Shown one piece after another: positions 13,101 to 24,184 of a stretch of DNA of 64,000 nucleotides; within the stretch, counting starts at the first letter, position 1; each line of letters starts with the position of its first letter. Below the pieces are notes generated by a model that worked only from the letters and a program-made list of their open reading frames with translations, made no database searches and was not told the origin of the DNA. This DNA is from Aspidiotus rigidus (taxonomy: Eukaryota > Arthropoda > Insecta > Hemiptera > Diaspididae). The DNA lies in assembly GCA_035079385.1 (NCBI GenBank), contig JAVHKY010000009.1:186001-250000 (forward strand). Direction: 5' to 3'. A program made the position numbers and the translations under genes.

Positions 13101-15407
13101 GATATGAGTTAGTCCACTCTAGATAGTCCGAGACTTGACCAAGTGGGCGTACGCTCTGTATTCACAAAAATACTGCAAAATGTTGTACTTTTTGTGTTTG
13201 TTGCCCACAGATGATCGGCTTATACAAAAAGACTTCCTGTGTTATCCTCATATTCGTAGAGATTTACACTTCATGTTGGTCACAAAAGAGCAATGATAAC
13301 ATTGGAAACATAACAAAATCTGTTGATATAGGTACACGTAAGTAAAAAAGAAGAATAAAAATTTAAACTTTTCATTTTAATTTTTGCTTTTTCTAGTAAA
13401 ATTATAGGCTATAAGTAAGACAAGTCTTTTGTTAAAGATAAGAAAACAATTTATATTCTTCTTCCTCGTTAACACTGATTCGCTTATTTGTCTCTAATTT
13501 TGTCCCATGAGTATAAATTATATACGTTGGTATTTTTGGTAATCTCTGCCAAGAAACATTATTATATTCAAGTACTTTGGAAATCTTCTGAACTTCATAT
13601 TCTGAGATCACGATCGTATAAGACTTCCATTTGTTTATTTATAAGCTTCCGCAACAAATTTCGATTTACCTTAATCGTTGTATACGACTTTATGAAAAGA
13701 CATATGTAAATTTTTAAAAATAATACAGTCAGTCAGCTAATATGGTGTCCGAAAGGTCAGCCGGCAAAGATTGTTTTAAAAATGATTGGTGTTCCTTTCG
13801 GTGCGTGCGAACCGATTTGCGGCGAATTGCGTTACTATTTTATTTACGTTATTGACGAAAGTAATCGGATCGTTTGTTTGAAGGCGTATGCTGAGCAATA
13901 TTCATGTGAGAATAGGGACCTTTGCTACGTTGATACCTAATCGTAATGACCGAAATAGTTGAACAGCTTTCAATCGCATTTGTTTCAATTTTCAATCATT
14001 GTCGACTGAAGGAGGGGAAATTATTTCCAAAGTCGAAATTACGATCGGAGGATAGTAACGTTCAATTTGTTATTCGTCAAAAGCACCACCAATCAGTCGA
14101 TTACATCTATCACAAGTAGGATAGAAATTAAAATCAAGTATTAGTATTTAGTTCATGATGTAGTGAAGAATTAATGAACGGTTAGAAACACTTTTTCCCA
14201 TTCAGAAGTAAAACAAAATAATTTGTACAAATGAGCTGGATACTTTATCAATTATGACTCATGATTAGGGAACGGATTTTTGCTACTAAAATAATTATTA
14301 ATTCGCCACCAAAAGAAACAAAATTTGGCATTATTAAGCATTCATTAAAAAATAGGACGCGGACATGAAGAAATGCAAAAATTACTGATGCGAGTCAAGG
14401 AAAACATTATTATAAAACAACTTGCTATGTCACTTGAGAATTGTGAATTATAGAAAGGGAAGATGTGTTTCTCAATATTCTCTCGTGAAAATGGTAGTCG
14501 ACGGTCGCTGAGTACATTTGTGTATTATCCACATTGAAGATAACCCGTTCAACTTCTTACTTTTTTGTAAGGAATTCGGAACTTTTTGTGGCATTTATTC
14601 CATTTTCGACAGTTTTAGGCAAAATTAAATATCGTCCCTGGGCTCCTAATCGCCTGTTTCGTGCTCATATCTTATTCAACTTATATTTTACAATTCAACA
14701 CATCGTTCGGCGAATACCGCAGAATGAGTTCTCTGTCTGTACTCACAATAGTTATGACAATGATACATGGAACTCTTTCAGGGACATAATTTCTTCGATA
14801 TAGATCAAATACAATGAGAAGATCAATTTTTAATACTAGTGTCGCGGAAATTAGAATATTTTAAGAATAATATTGTCCACGCGAGAAAGTATTCTTAAAA
14901 AAAGAGTGCACGGTGATATCAAGATTTAGTCTTCACTGGTCCAACCGGCAGAAGTCTCGCCTTCGGGAGTTTTGTTCCTCACTACAGTTCGAGTTTACAT
15001 ATCTACAAGAAACTAAGCAGACGTGGCGTTTAGGCGTTTAAGTGGTAGTTATGCTGTCAAAATAATCAAGATGATAGTCATACACGATTATTTTTCTTCA
15101 CGAAGCAAAAGAGTCTTAACGTAAAAAAATATAAAATCTCGACAAATGAGAGCACACTGCAACCAAAAAAAAATGCTGCTATCCCTCCGAATGACACTGA
15201 AACAGTTAAAAAACGATGAATCATGAAATAATCAACGCGAATAGATTTTCATACAATCGTAGACTAAAATTTTGCAAAAGCTCGTAATTTCTCGATGAAA
15301 GAAAACGCTATCATTTTACAAAATAGGAATTCAGTTTTCGCATTGTTGAAATGCATTCACCTATTTAGAATTTTGTTAAATTTCATAATAATTCGTGTTC
15401 AACTCAC
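7194..15407. other. 8.2 kb without a recognised gene
   Basis: This must contain the 5' end of the SLC17 gene and the last exon(s) of the pickpocket gene, both on the minus strand. I looked for a glycine-rich G-G-I-x-G-L-F-L-G second transmembrane motif on the minus strand and did not see it. A GC-richer patch at 10855-10925 could be a promoter or first exon, but nothing decides this. No inverted-repeat element was recognised. Confidence 0.4.
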
Positions 15408-15511
15408 CTACTAAGTCAGTAAATGAATAAATTACATCTCTTCGTAAGCGAATCTGACTGAATTTATTGATGGCCCAACGAAACCTTATGTCATAAGGTA
15501 CCGGAAACATC
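15408..15511 (-). CDS. pickpocket channel, pre-TM2 exon
   Basis: 104 bp, acceptor TTTTTTCAG and donor GTAG|GTGAGT, phase 2 in and 1 out. It encodes MFPVPYDIRFRWAINKFSQI then RLRRDVIYSFTDLV. The R-R-D-V-x-x-S-x-x-D-L run precedes the second membrane helix in pickpockets. It is too short to stand alone in an ORF scan. It was accepted because phase and motif both fit. The TM2 exon should follow below 15402. Confidence 0.85.
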
Positions 15512-18500
15512 CTGAAAAAATGATTTTGAAATTACTCGATTTTTTTTTTTTTTCAAGCCGTAGACAAGAATAATAATGATAACGTTGCAACTCGACTTTT
15601 TGTTTTAATCGTCTATAATGCTTGACAATCAAGAAATTTATCAAAACTAAGAATATTGACGTCGTTATCTTACATGACTAGAGCTCGGATTCTCTTAATT
15701 GCATTTATCAGTTCATTTCCTGAAAGGGCAGACGGTTGGGAGTCTTTTTGGAGTGCGTTTCATAACTCAGGGACCCATGAGAAAAAATTTTATTTTGCCA
15801 GAAATGAGAAAAATACCAGAAATGCAAGAAAACGGCTAATATTTAAAATTACTCTACAAAATGAGGACAAACTAATTTGTACAGTGAAAATAACGCGGAA
15901 TTCACTCGTAATCTTGCAGACAGTGGTCGAAATAAATGAATTTGATGAAACGTTGAATACGATACGGAAGAGAATAAGCGGCAACTATGTTTACATCATG
16001 GTGGATGAGACCACAAATTCACGTGGAGATCTCCTTATCGGTATATTAGCTTCTTCAGGAACCTGGCGACCCATTCTTGATCTCGTCTCGTAATTTGGAC
16101 AGTACTAATAGTGAAACAGTCACAACATTTGTGAACAATTCGTTAATCCAATTTTACCAACGTGAAATTTTTCGAACCGTATTCTACTTCTCGTTACCGA
16201 CGCTGCACCCTATATGTGCCGAGCTGGAAAAAATTTGAAAGCAATTTACGAGAACCTCATTCATGTAATTTGCATCGCTCATGCTATCCATAGGATTTGC
16301 GGGAAAGTTAGGGATATGTTTCCCGACGTCAATGGGCTCATCAGTTCTTCGCGAAAAGTTGTCCTCAAAAGTCCAGCCCGTATTAGCATTTATAAGCAGC
16401 ACATGCAGTGCGGGAAGTTATTAGTCCCAAAAACTCCATTTTTAATCAATTGCGGCCCGAGAAAAAAAATGAGATAGTTGAATTGCGTCTCTGATAAAAC
16501 CGTTCATATTATTAGTTGCGTCCCGAAGGTTGGATGAATCGCGTCCCACTGAAGCAGAATAATAGTCCTAATATTCCATGAAAATATAATTACAACTCGT
16601 TACAAAAAATTAAAACTTTTTTCAAGAATACTGCGCGTAGGTTATTTAATTTTTGGAGGAAAGAATTTCCTTGGTAGATCGTGCACAAAAGTTAATCTAT
16701 ATCGATGTGACCTCCGTCCAGTCGTGTCATGTACTGTTCGACAATAGCTTCTTCGGGTCCATCCTGTCACTTCCGGAGCCGCTACGCATTTTTAGGTACG
16801 ATATATCCTGGACTTCGAACAAGGCTTCTCGCAGGAAACTCAGCCCCAAAAAGTTTCCAAAAAACGATCCCTCAGCATTACGCATTCGATACGTAGTTTG
16901 CAGCTATTTCGAAATTAGTATACACACGTTGCGACTTGCTATATGAATCATCGTACCTAATGCTAATAGTCTTAATACCGTCTCCGAACAACGTACATAA
17001 AAATATTCTGGTGGGACGCAATTCATTGATGTTCCTCTCTGAAGCGCAGGCCGTAATTTTAACATCTTTCATTTTGTTTCGGACGCAACTCAAACATGTA
17101 AAACAAGCTCGAGACGCAACTAACACACAGCCTTTTTGGATGAGGCAGTTAGAAAATTGTTCGTACAACATAGACGACAGATAAGCACGAAATCTTGTTA
17201 CATTTACTTCCGAAAGGAAGTTTGCAGTTGGTTTTCACTAGTCGTGAGATTCTGGCTGACCACCGTTTAAGCAGAGTTGTTTTAAAATCGGTATTGCAAG
17301 AGGAGATTCTCATTTTGAAAGAACAGTTGGTGGTTTCTAATATTCCCAGGCTTCGCGTGCACAACATGTAATGCGGATTCCTCATCACTTGAACGTATTA
17401 GTCTAGATGGGGTGTCTCGGGGAGAATTACAAAAGATTCCAAGAAATTGCTTCTTCGGTTGGATTCTTTTTTGCATATTAATCCTTCTTCTCACAGGAAA
17501 TTATATGCTACAAAATCAACGTCTGATATACTTTCCTTTTTGGTAAATAAGGCAATGGAAATTGGGGAAAAGCGAGATTTTTTAAAATTACCTTCGAAAT
17601 AGACGTCCTTTACGTCCTCTACATGTTTACGGTAATAAAATGGAGACTATAGAAGGCAATTGGTTGCAACAACTTCTACCATACGTGCGAGTTATACAAC
17701 AAACAGAAGTTGTGAAACATTATAATGAGATCGGCAGTGCAGGAAAGAATAGGTACATGGTTATGCGGAACAGGAATACGGTACGACTTTATCGCTTATT
17801 TACATCGTTACAGATTTCAGGGCGGAAGAGTGAAAGATACTCTTCTTTCCGGAGGGAGCGCCTCATATTTGCTTGGCAGATTCAACGCATACAACGATAA
17901 TACCGAAGCAGGGAACACGTTAACTCAATTTCTAAAAGAAACGTGGAATTTAGACATGAACAATGATAAGACTCTGCCAACGACGAGACATCAAAAGGGC
18001 ATAGATTCTGTGTTCTACAGATGAATTAAGAATTTAAGAACAATGCGTTTGGTAACTTATTTTTCCTATCATAGACCTCTGATTACTGTAACTGAAGAAA
18101 ATAACACTTTGTGAAATAAAATTTAAAAACAACGCGTTTTGTATCTCATTTTTCCTACCATAGACCTTTTATTAAGGTTCGTTAGCCTAAGATATAGTAC
18201 ACTAGATTTACACTAGGCTATACGAATAAGCCGTGCACCACTCAGCTGAACCAGGCGGAAACCTCATTTACAGTGCAGTAGACACGAAATATGACCCTTG
18301 TTTCTATTTGGCTCTGCCAGAAGATAATTTTTCTTTTTTCTTTTTTTCTTTACAAAAGGTACAAAAATTGTGATAATTAATAGTATTTGGCAATTACCAT
18401 GTATCGGTTCTTGTAATTTGAAAGAAATGTAAAATTATTATTTATTACTTTTGAATACGGTTCTACAGGAAACTTTTTCGAGTACAAACAAATCAGCAGA

Positions 18501-21500
18501 CTTATGCGCAATGTTACCTGTTGTATCCTTTCTGCTTATCAATAGCGCATGCACCCTGTGTCTTTAATCTTGTTTCAACATTTGTTAAGCGATCAGATTC
18601 CATTCGGTTCAATGAGGGAACATTATCAACAAATATGTTCAACAATGTATATTTGTATAAACCTCAGTTGCACGCGCCATTACTTCCGGCTCAGAGCTCT
18701 TCTTCTGTTCAACATCACTTTTTGATTCTCGCTCCGCAAACATGGAATTCTCCAGCAGCGCGTCACAAATCTTTTCGTTAAATAAAACTACTTTCCAGGT
18801 GAGTAATTTTTGACACGTCTCAGTTCATTTCAGTGGTATAATTTTTATCAAATGTATCAAATAACTTACATTTACCATAGGAACTTATCGAAATCAGACT
18901 TGCCGTAATAAATTTTATGTACGTACCAAGATCGTGTTATTTCTTTGTCGATGGAATAACGTATATCTTTGCACTGAGGTAGACAGTCACAAAAGAATTT
19001 TGTCCCGTTTCTACGCAGTGTAATAATCGCATCCGAATATTGAGACAAACACACGAGTCCTTTCAAATCACAGAGTGGAATACGACCTGATAAACGAAAT
19101 AATATATTTAGCGTGGTATTGATGGAACTACTATATTTTTTTACTTTTTTTTACGCTAAATTAGAGGCATTCAATAGCATTTCTCTCAAAATGTTTTGCA
19201 AAATAAAGTAGAATACCCTACATAAATATTTACAGAGTGAAACGTAACACGCATTGGTCAAGAAATACTTGGTACGATTAAGTGAGGTACATAAAATATT
19301 TAGATCAAAGAGATTGGACAACAGAGCGCACTGAGGACTGAGCAACAGAATTTTGACTGCAAAACGTGAGGGTGTCTGTGACGCGACGCGACTCCCGAAT
19401 AACGTTAAGATTGTGATTGGTTTCAAAGTCTTTATGATTCATTAAATGAATTGGTAAATACACAAAATTCTAAATTTAACGTGGTACTCTAGCAGCCGAG
19501 GGAAAGGTGGGGGGGGGGGAGTTGGAAGGGAATTTACGAGAAAAGAGAATAGTCCGGCTGTTTAAACGAGGACAAGGACAAGCCAGAAGGAGAAAGAGAT
19601 AGAGGAAAAGGAGCCGGAAAAAGCTGGAAGCCAAACGGTTACAGCTTTCACTGGTTCAGCGTGGAGATTGAATAAAACGAGAAAAGACAAGAAAGGAAGC
19701 TAAGAAGTGCCTCTCACCGGTTTCATGGAAGAACGGATACGTGACACAAGACTAAACTCCACCGCGTAAGCAGAGAGGAGAAGAAGAGACTCTCTTCGTA
19801 AATCCGTTTCATAGGGAATTTTCGAGAGGACTCGCGCTGCTAATTCTTAAAAGCTAGCCGTATACTGTATACTGTGCGCGAAACGTCACGAAAAAGATGC
19901 AAAAAAGCGAAATGAAAATAGTGTGTAGGAACTAATTAGCGGTAATATCATTCGTCTTATTCACGAACTGATTTCTTCTCATTTCGCATTTCGCAACCGA
20001 TCTCTGCCTGGAGTGATTTTCGGACGAAACGTCAACGAAATTTTTCGTGTAATTCTTCTTATGCGTCATCCCGTGTACGCTATTCGCCCCATTATTCATT
20101 ATTAGCGTTTTTCTAATAGGAAACAGTTTTATGGCGTGTTTTCGAAAAATCTGCCGTGCGCTACACTTGGACAAGATAGGAGAAGGATTTCGAAAAATTT
20201 CGGCTCTCGAGCTATGTATATGATGGGAGGGGGACTTGGAAAAATGTTCACTCTCGACTCTCGAGCCATATTATATGATAGGAGAGGGATTTTGAAGGAA
20301 ATGTTGACTTTCAAGTCATAATAATATATGGTAGGAAGGAATGGGTCTTGAAAAAATTTTTACTTTCAGGCTACATACACCATGATACAAGGGACTCAGG
20401 AAAACTTGAGAATCTTCAAGATTTCTATTTGAATTCTCAATACTAAAATCAATTACTGTACACCCATTGAACAGGTTCCCTGCGTTCGTCGTACAACTTC
20501 GTTCAGGAAGCCATAATTTTTTTATTAGGAAACATGAAGGGAATAATTCGTCTTTATTTCTCGCCTAACTTTTTTTTAATGGTATGATTTTTGCTCTGTC
20601 CTTTCGCCGCGCACAGCGTGTAGCCATCTTTACTGGATGTTGAGGTAGATTTCTCATTAAGGGTGGTTTGTACATTCGTGTCGTACGCGCGTAACATTCG
20701 AGCGAACCACGGTATAAGATATAGAGGTATGGACACGAGTATATAATTATACTGGCTGTACGCGTAGCTGTTCGCAAAAAGGTTATAGTTCCTCGACATG
20801 CGCAGAGATGGCACTATACAACGCTAATACATTGAGTTTTATGGGAACACACTCATTTTCAAAAGGTTATAGAAAAATCGTAAATTAATTTAAAAATCTG
20901 GAATCTCGAATATAAATTTTCTCCACGTCATTCTACGTATTGATGAAAGAAATATTTCTATGTGTAATTTTTTCGATGAATTATATGTTTTAAAAATTGG
21001 CTGAACCTGTGGTACCTAAGGTAATGTACCGTTGTTAGTGGGGTGAGGAAACAGCGAATTTAGCTCGCTGCAAACCTAGCGGAATTAAAGTAGATTATAA
21101 CATTTTTGCGGACACAATTTTTTGGTCGTGTCCATACCTCTAGGTATATCTTATACCGTGCTAGGAACGAAACAAGCAAATGAAATAAAAATATCATTGA
21201 AATACGAGTACGTATTTGTATAATAAGTTTTTGAATAAAATATATTATACAGGTACACGACAGGAATAATATTACGAGTATTGTAACAAACAAAATAATT
21301 GTCAGTTTGACGCGTTTTACATGAAAAAGATTCCTTCAATATTTCATGTCATTTTTATCTTTATAAGCGTGCTAAACTAATTGCAGCTCCTGGTGCCGTT
21401 TAAAAATTCATTCGAGTGTGTATGTAGACGATTTGTACAGAACAATAATACGGGCTCACTTTCTTCAGTGTAGAAATACGGAGCGCAACCGCAGAGTTTG

Positions 21501-24184
21501 AATGATAATTCTTTACGACATTGCATGCGACATAAATTAAAACTGTATACTCGTAAATGAGAAGCTATTGGCTCGTTTATGAAACGACAATGTCGTTGAG
21601 ATGGGCTCAGTTTTTCAATTCCAGCGGATACTGTCGTTTCCAGCGAATTTAAAGTCACGTCTTTATCCATACGTCCAGTTACCAGAAAATAAGCCTGTCC
21701 GCTATCAGGCAATTCGTACGGCGAATGAATATAATACTATTGAAAGATGAAAAGATTATAAATGTTGCGATGAAAAAGTATCATCGTGAACTCAGATACT
21801 TTACCCAAATGTTCACACAATTTGTGAAGTAAAAGTATAGTATTTCACAATACCTACGTGTGTAATTCTGGTTCACATTGTTTTTCTCTTCGAGCGACGC
21901 ATTTTTCCATTAAATTTTCATAAAAATTATCTCAAAACCAGTAGAACCACTTTTAAAAAAATTCACCGACGACAATGTGTAATATTCTCACTTCAATGCC
22001 TATTTTTTTTACCAAATTTTCAAGGCCTGGTTCTAACTTATCCCATCCCCAGGGTCAACGAGGTACACACAATAAATAATCTGAACATAATTTACTCCTC
22101 CTCCTCCTCCTCCTCCTTTTTTTTTTCATTTTTCAGGAATGGAAGTACTTGGCAATTTTTCAATAGAGAACCCATTTTATATAACGGGATTATTTGAAAA
22201 AAAACCTTCACAGCACGAAAGCAAAACCGAGTTTTCTTACCTTATTTTCCTACATTTCTACTTCTCTTTTTTTCCGTTTTGTTCATTATTGACTACATTA
22301 TATTACTTAATCGTTTTCGTTAATAACGGCAAAATGATATCGTTTTCCGATACAAATTCATTTTCGAAACTTGCAAGCATTATTTTTTATTCAATCTCGT
22401 GTACTGATAATACACAACTTACAACCCCCTCCCCTCCTGGGAAAGAAACACTTTTCGCGCACAAGTCGGTAACACTCTTCGTTTTCCATAGCAGCATTCA
22501 TTCTTTTCAACGCAGGATGGTTAACGAACTGACGTTCAACTTACCCCGCTCCGAATTTTTCTAAATTAAAATGGAAAAATCTCAAAAACTACAAATCCGA
22601 TTTCCAAGAAAAATGACCCTATTTTTTGAGCCAATGTTAAAATCGTAATCCACACACTTTGAAACGCCGAGAAAACATACCCCACACCAAAAATTCCACC
22701 GTGCGCAAGAATGCAATACCTCCAATAGTTGGTAAAAAGAGGCCGAGCGCTATCTGGAAAAACAAGGGATTAGAAAAAATTTCGATTTCCAAGCAGTACC
22801 TGACAATATGACGAGGACGCGCGGGGGGGGGGGGGCGGGGTTGGGATCATTAACTTGAGATCCATTATGATTGCTGGAAATATAATCCAAATATTATATC
22901 GATTATACCTAAATATCGATTTATCAATTATTTTTCGAAGTATAAGCGAAAATTGAAAATCCATACAAGAAGCTCCCATAAAACAGGTTCCTTATTTGCC
23001 TCAATTATTTTTTTGCTTTAATGTCGCTAATAGTTGACTGGAAAATTTGGTGAAAACAGATTCTTGAAACTTTGTAAATCAATCTTGGAGGAGAGGGAGG
23101 GGGCGCAGGTATAAAAAATAAAACTATTTGACTTACTCGCACGTCGCTAGGAAAACCCTCGGTCAGAGCGAAGCATAGAGTGTCAGCGTGAGTACACATT
23201 GGTGGTAGAAAATTTTCGCGTATTTTAGGAGCATTTCTACGCAGCATCATTAATAATTATTATTTCGATAAATTAAACAGAATGTTTTCTAATCTTATTA
23301 CACAAATGTGCGTCAGCGCATACAACTCACTAACCCCAGCGTAATGTAATCCGTTAATATTCCTCCATGTACATAGCACATTCCCATTTCAGTAGGCGTG
23401 AGATAAAATTCAGTATTATTGAAGTCGGTCGTGTAGAAAATGGATTTCATCTTATAATCTCGAATTACCTATAGAAGGCGAAATATCGTCCTTTAAGCAA
23501 GAAAAATACGTAAAATAGGAACTTCGTTATTTTTTCAAAAACAACGACTTGTCCTTTACACTAACTTTCAATACGGTACTCTTTATGTTCAAACGAGATA
23601 GAGTATCATCTCGCAAATATATTTTGAAACTTTCCATATTCGAAAACGTTTGATTGACGAGATTTTGAAGAAAAGTGAAATAGTAACGATACGTTCCGGA
23701 ATGAGCGACGGCTACATCAATCGATATGACTTTTTCATCGTCGATCCCGTCGGCGGCGACCTCAGCCTTAACTTCCTTCAATGAAAGCGAGGAGGAAATG
23801 GAGTCAAATGATTCGTTGATATCGAAATACGAGTGATTCGTATCGTCTGCCTTTTTGTCACCCTCGTAAGTCGGCTCCACTCGCCACGTCCTGTGGCATA
23901 TCATGTAGGTATACACGGTTTTATGAATGAACCAAGAGTGATCTATAATGTTGAATAATCGTCAAGTACCAACGGGTACATACTTCGCGATAAAAGCTTT
24001 CGCACGATCTGTGTCTAAATTGTCGAGAAAACAGAATGTAGCGGCAGGAAACGTCACCATCCAATCCCTGTAATTTCTCTCTGTAGTGATGACGGTTGGA
24101 TTTCTGTCATAATGCTGGTAACTTCGGGCTATCAGCTTACAAGCACCAAATAAAGAGATGATCAGAACGAGGAACCACAGTAAG
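15408..24184 (-). CDS. pickpocket-like DEG/ENaC sodium channel, partial gene
   Basis: Six exons on the minus strand (24184-23984, 23890-23566, 23468-23331, 21736-21460, 19086-18927, 15511-15408) give about 400 codons. DEG/ENaC subunits are trimeric, amiloride-sensitive cation channels with two membrane helices and a large cysteine-rich extracellular domain. Insect pickpockets serve taste, touch and fluid balance. Visible family features are TM1 (LLWFLVLIISLFGACKLIAR), the T-E-M-G-M-C-Y element, I-H-S-P-Y-E-L-P, the R-H-C-R-F to C-R-x-x-C cysteine block, CGCAPYFY, CDCLPQC, and the pre-TM2 RRDVIYSFTDLV. Phases agree at each join (2, 0, 0, 1, 2). The join between 23331 and 21736 is in frame but skips some 40-60 residues present in relatives, so one middle exon is probably undetected. 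The N-terminal HG-motif exon and the TM2/C-terminal exon were not found. The gene is probably functional, since no stop or frameshift was seen in the six exons. Confidence 0.88.
15541..15655. other. T-tract and intron sequence
   Basis: A poly-T run at 15540-15553 is followed by plain AT-rich intron between the last two visible pickpocket exons. Confidence 0.6.
15656..16420 (+). pseudogene. hAT transposase relic (CGG-repeat-binding-protein-like type)
   Basis: Two frames belong to one broken transposase. The first (to 16093) holds the catalytic-core segment YVYIMVDETTNSRGDLLIG. After a frameshift the second frame (about 16190-16420) holds DAAPYMCRAGKNLKAIYENL, then CIAHAIHRI and DVNGLISSSRKVVLKSPARI. 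Insect hAT elements that resemble CGGBP1 share this order of motifs: D-E-T-T-x-S-R-G, then the A-H-A-x-x-R block. The frame dies at a foreign insertion at about 16440. It lies antisense inside a pickpocket intron, so it is an inactive intronic insertion. Confidence 0.75.
16440..17130. mobile_element. fold-back element with clustered TTGCGTCCC words
   Basis: The word TTGCGTC or its variants (TTGCGGCCC, TCGCGTCCC) occurs at 16450, 16483, 16516 and 16539 on the plus strand. The inverse GACGCAA occurs at 17014, 17083 and 17114. This inverted clustering is typical of fold-back or subterminal-repeat DNA transposons. It interrupts the hAT relic. I could not fix exact termini or a target duplication. 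Confidence 0.5.
17725..18024 (+). pseudogene. 99-codon C-terminal relic of an unidentified mobile element
   Basis: The frame contains WLCGTGIRYDFIAYLHRYRF, FKET-like FLKETWNLDMNNDKT and ends TTRHQKGIDSVFYR followed by a stop. I do not recognise the family. The sequence after the stop (18025-18340) recurs at 26360-26600, so this is the 3' end of a repeated element. Earlier frames between 17130 and 17720 are broken by stops. Confidence 0.45.
18025..18340 (+). repeat. 3' tail of the same element, with an internal duplication
   Basis: A unit of about 100 bp (AACAATGCGTTTGGTAACTT, then TTTTTCCTATCATAGACCT) is present twice at 18035-18090 and 18125-18175. The downstream word ATTTGGCTCTGCCAGAA at 18308 also ends the second copy of this tail near 26584. 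Confidence 0.65.
18341..18926. other. pickpocket intron, nothing recognised
   Basis: AT-rich intron sequence. The 86-codon plus-strand frame at 18521-18781 has no motif. Confidence 0.4.
18927..19086 (-). CDS. pickpocket channel, C-D-C-L-P-x-C exon
   Basis: Acceptor TTATCAG and donor CTTG|GTACGT, phase 1 in and 2 out. It encodes RIPLCDLKGLVCLSQYSD and then FFCDCLPQCKDIRYSID, the last disulfide cluster of the family. Confidence 0.92.
19087..20149. other. pickpocket intron, purine-rich patch
   Basis: A strongly A/G-biased stretch at 19495-19800 includes a nine-G run. No exon was recognised. Confidence 0.4.
20150..20400. repeat. about 65-bp minisatellite, four diverged copies
   Basis: Each copy follows the pattern GGATTTCGAAAAATTT, then a CTCTCGAGCTATGTATATGA-type segment, then a G-rich block. 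Copies start near 20185, 20235, 20290 and 20345. It lies in a pickpocket intron. Confidence 0.7.
20401..21459. other. pickpocket intron, nothing recognised
   Basis: The phrase TGGACACGAGTATA (20730) and the inverse-like GTGTCCATACCTCTA (21128) form a weak inverted pair about 400 bp apart around AGGTATA words. No coding motif was seen. Confidence 0.35.
21460..21736 (-). CDS. pickpocket channel, cysteine-rich palm/thumb exon
   Basis: Acceptor TTCAATAG and donor GAAA|GTGAGC, phase 0 in and 1 out. It encodes YYIHSPYELPDSG, then PSQRHCRFINEP, then YSFNLCRMQCRKELSFKLCG and CAPYFY. The cysteine spacing is diagnostic of DEG/ENaC extracellular domains. Confidence 0.92.
21737..22636. other. pickpocket intron with (CTC)n tract
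   Basis: A (CTC)n tract at about 22096-22118 is followed by T. The missing middle pickpocket exon should lie between 21740 and 23330 on the minus strand, but I could not identify it. Confidence 0.45.
22637..23250 (-). CDS. possible two-exon small membrane protein nested in the pickpocket gene
   Basis: Exon 1 (23250-23137) starts ATGATG and ends CGA|GTAAGT, encoding MMLRRNAPKIRENFLPPMC, then THADTLCFALTEGFPSDVR. Exon 2 (22753-22637) follows a strong TTGTTTTTCCAG acceptor. It encodes IALGLFLPTIGGIAFLRTVE, then FLVWGMFSRRFKVCGLRF and a TAA. Both phases are 0. The product would be about 76 residues with one hydrophobic helix. The G-L-F-L to T-V-E-F stretch vaguely resembles the second membrane helix of pickpockets. 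Exon 2 could therefore be an alternative or relic C-terminal exon, because the preceding pickpocket exon also ends in phase 0. It may equally be chance. Confidence 0.3.
23331..23468 (-). CDS. pickpocket channel, TxxGxCY exon
   Basis: 138 bp, phase 0 both ends, acceptor CTATAG and donor TTA|GTGAGT. It encodes FYLTPTEMGMCYVHGG, matching the T-x-x-G-x-C-Y element found before the palm domain in insect pickpockets. Confidence 0.82.
23566..23890 (-). CDS. pickpocket channel, extracellular finger-region exon
   Basis: Acceptor GCCACAG and donor GAAA|GTTAGT. It starts (K)TWRVEPTYEGD and ends NIKSTVLK. This region is poorly conserved within DEG/ENaC proteins; its place is supported by phase and order rather than by motif. 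Confidence 0.72.
23984..24184 (-). CDS. pickpocket channel, TM1 exon
   Basis: Acceptor TTCAAAG and donor AA|GTATGT, phase 2 in and out. It encodes LLWFLVLIISLFGACKLIAR, then a soluble start ending FCFLDNLDTDRAKAFIAK. The TTG at the left of the longest open frame is not a start codon; translation enters from an upstream exon. Confidence 0.82.

Noticed and set aside
22139..22564. 141-codon plus-strand frame
   Set aside because: Phe- and Ser-rich composition from T/C-rich intron DNA; no motif; antisense to the pickpocket gene.
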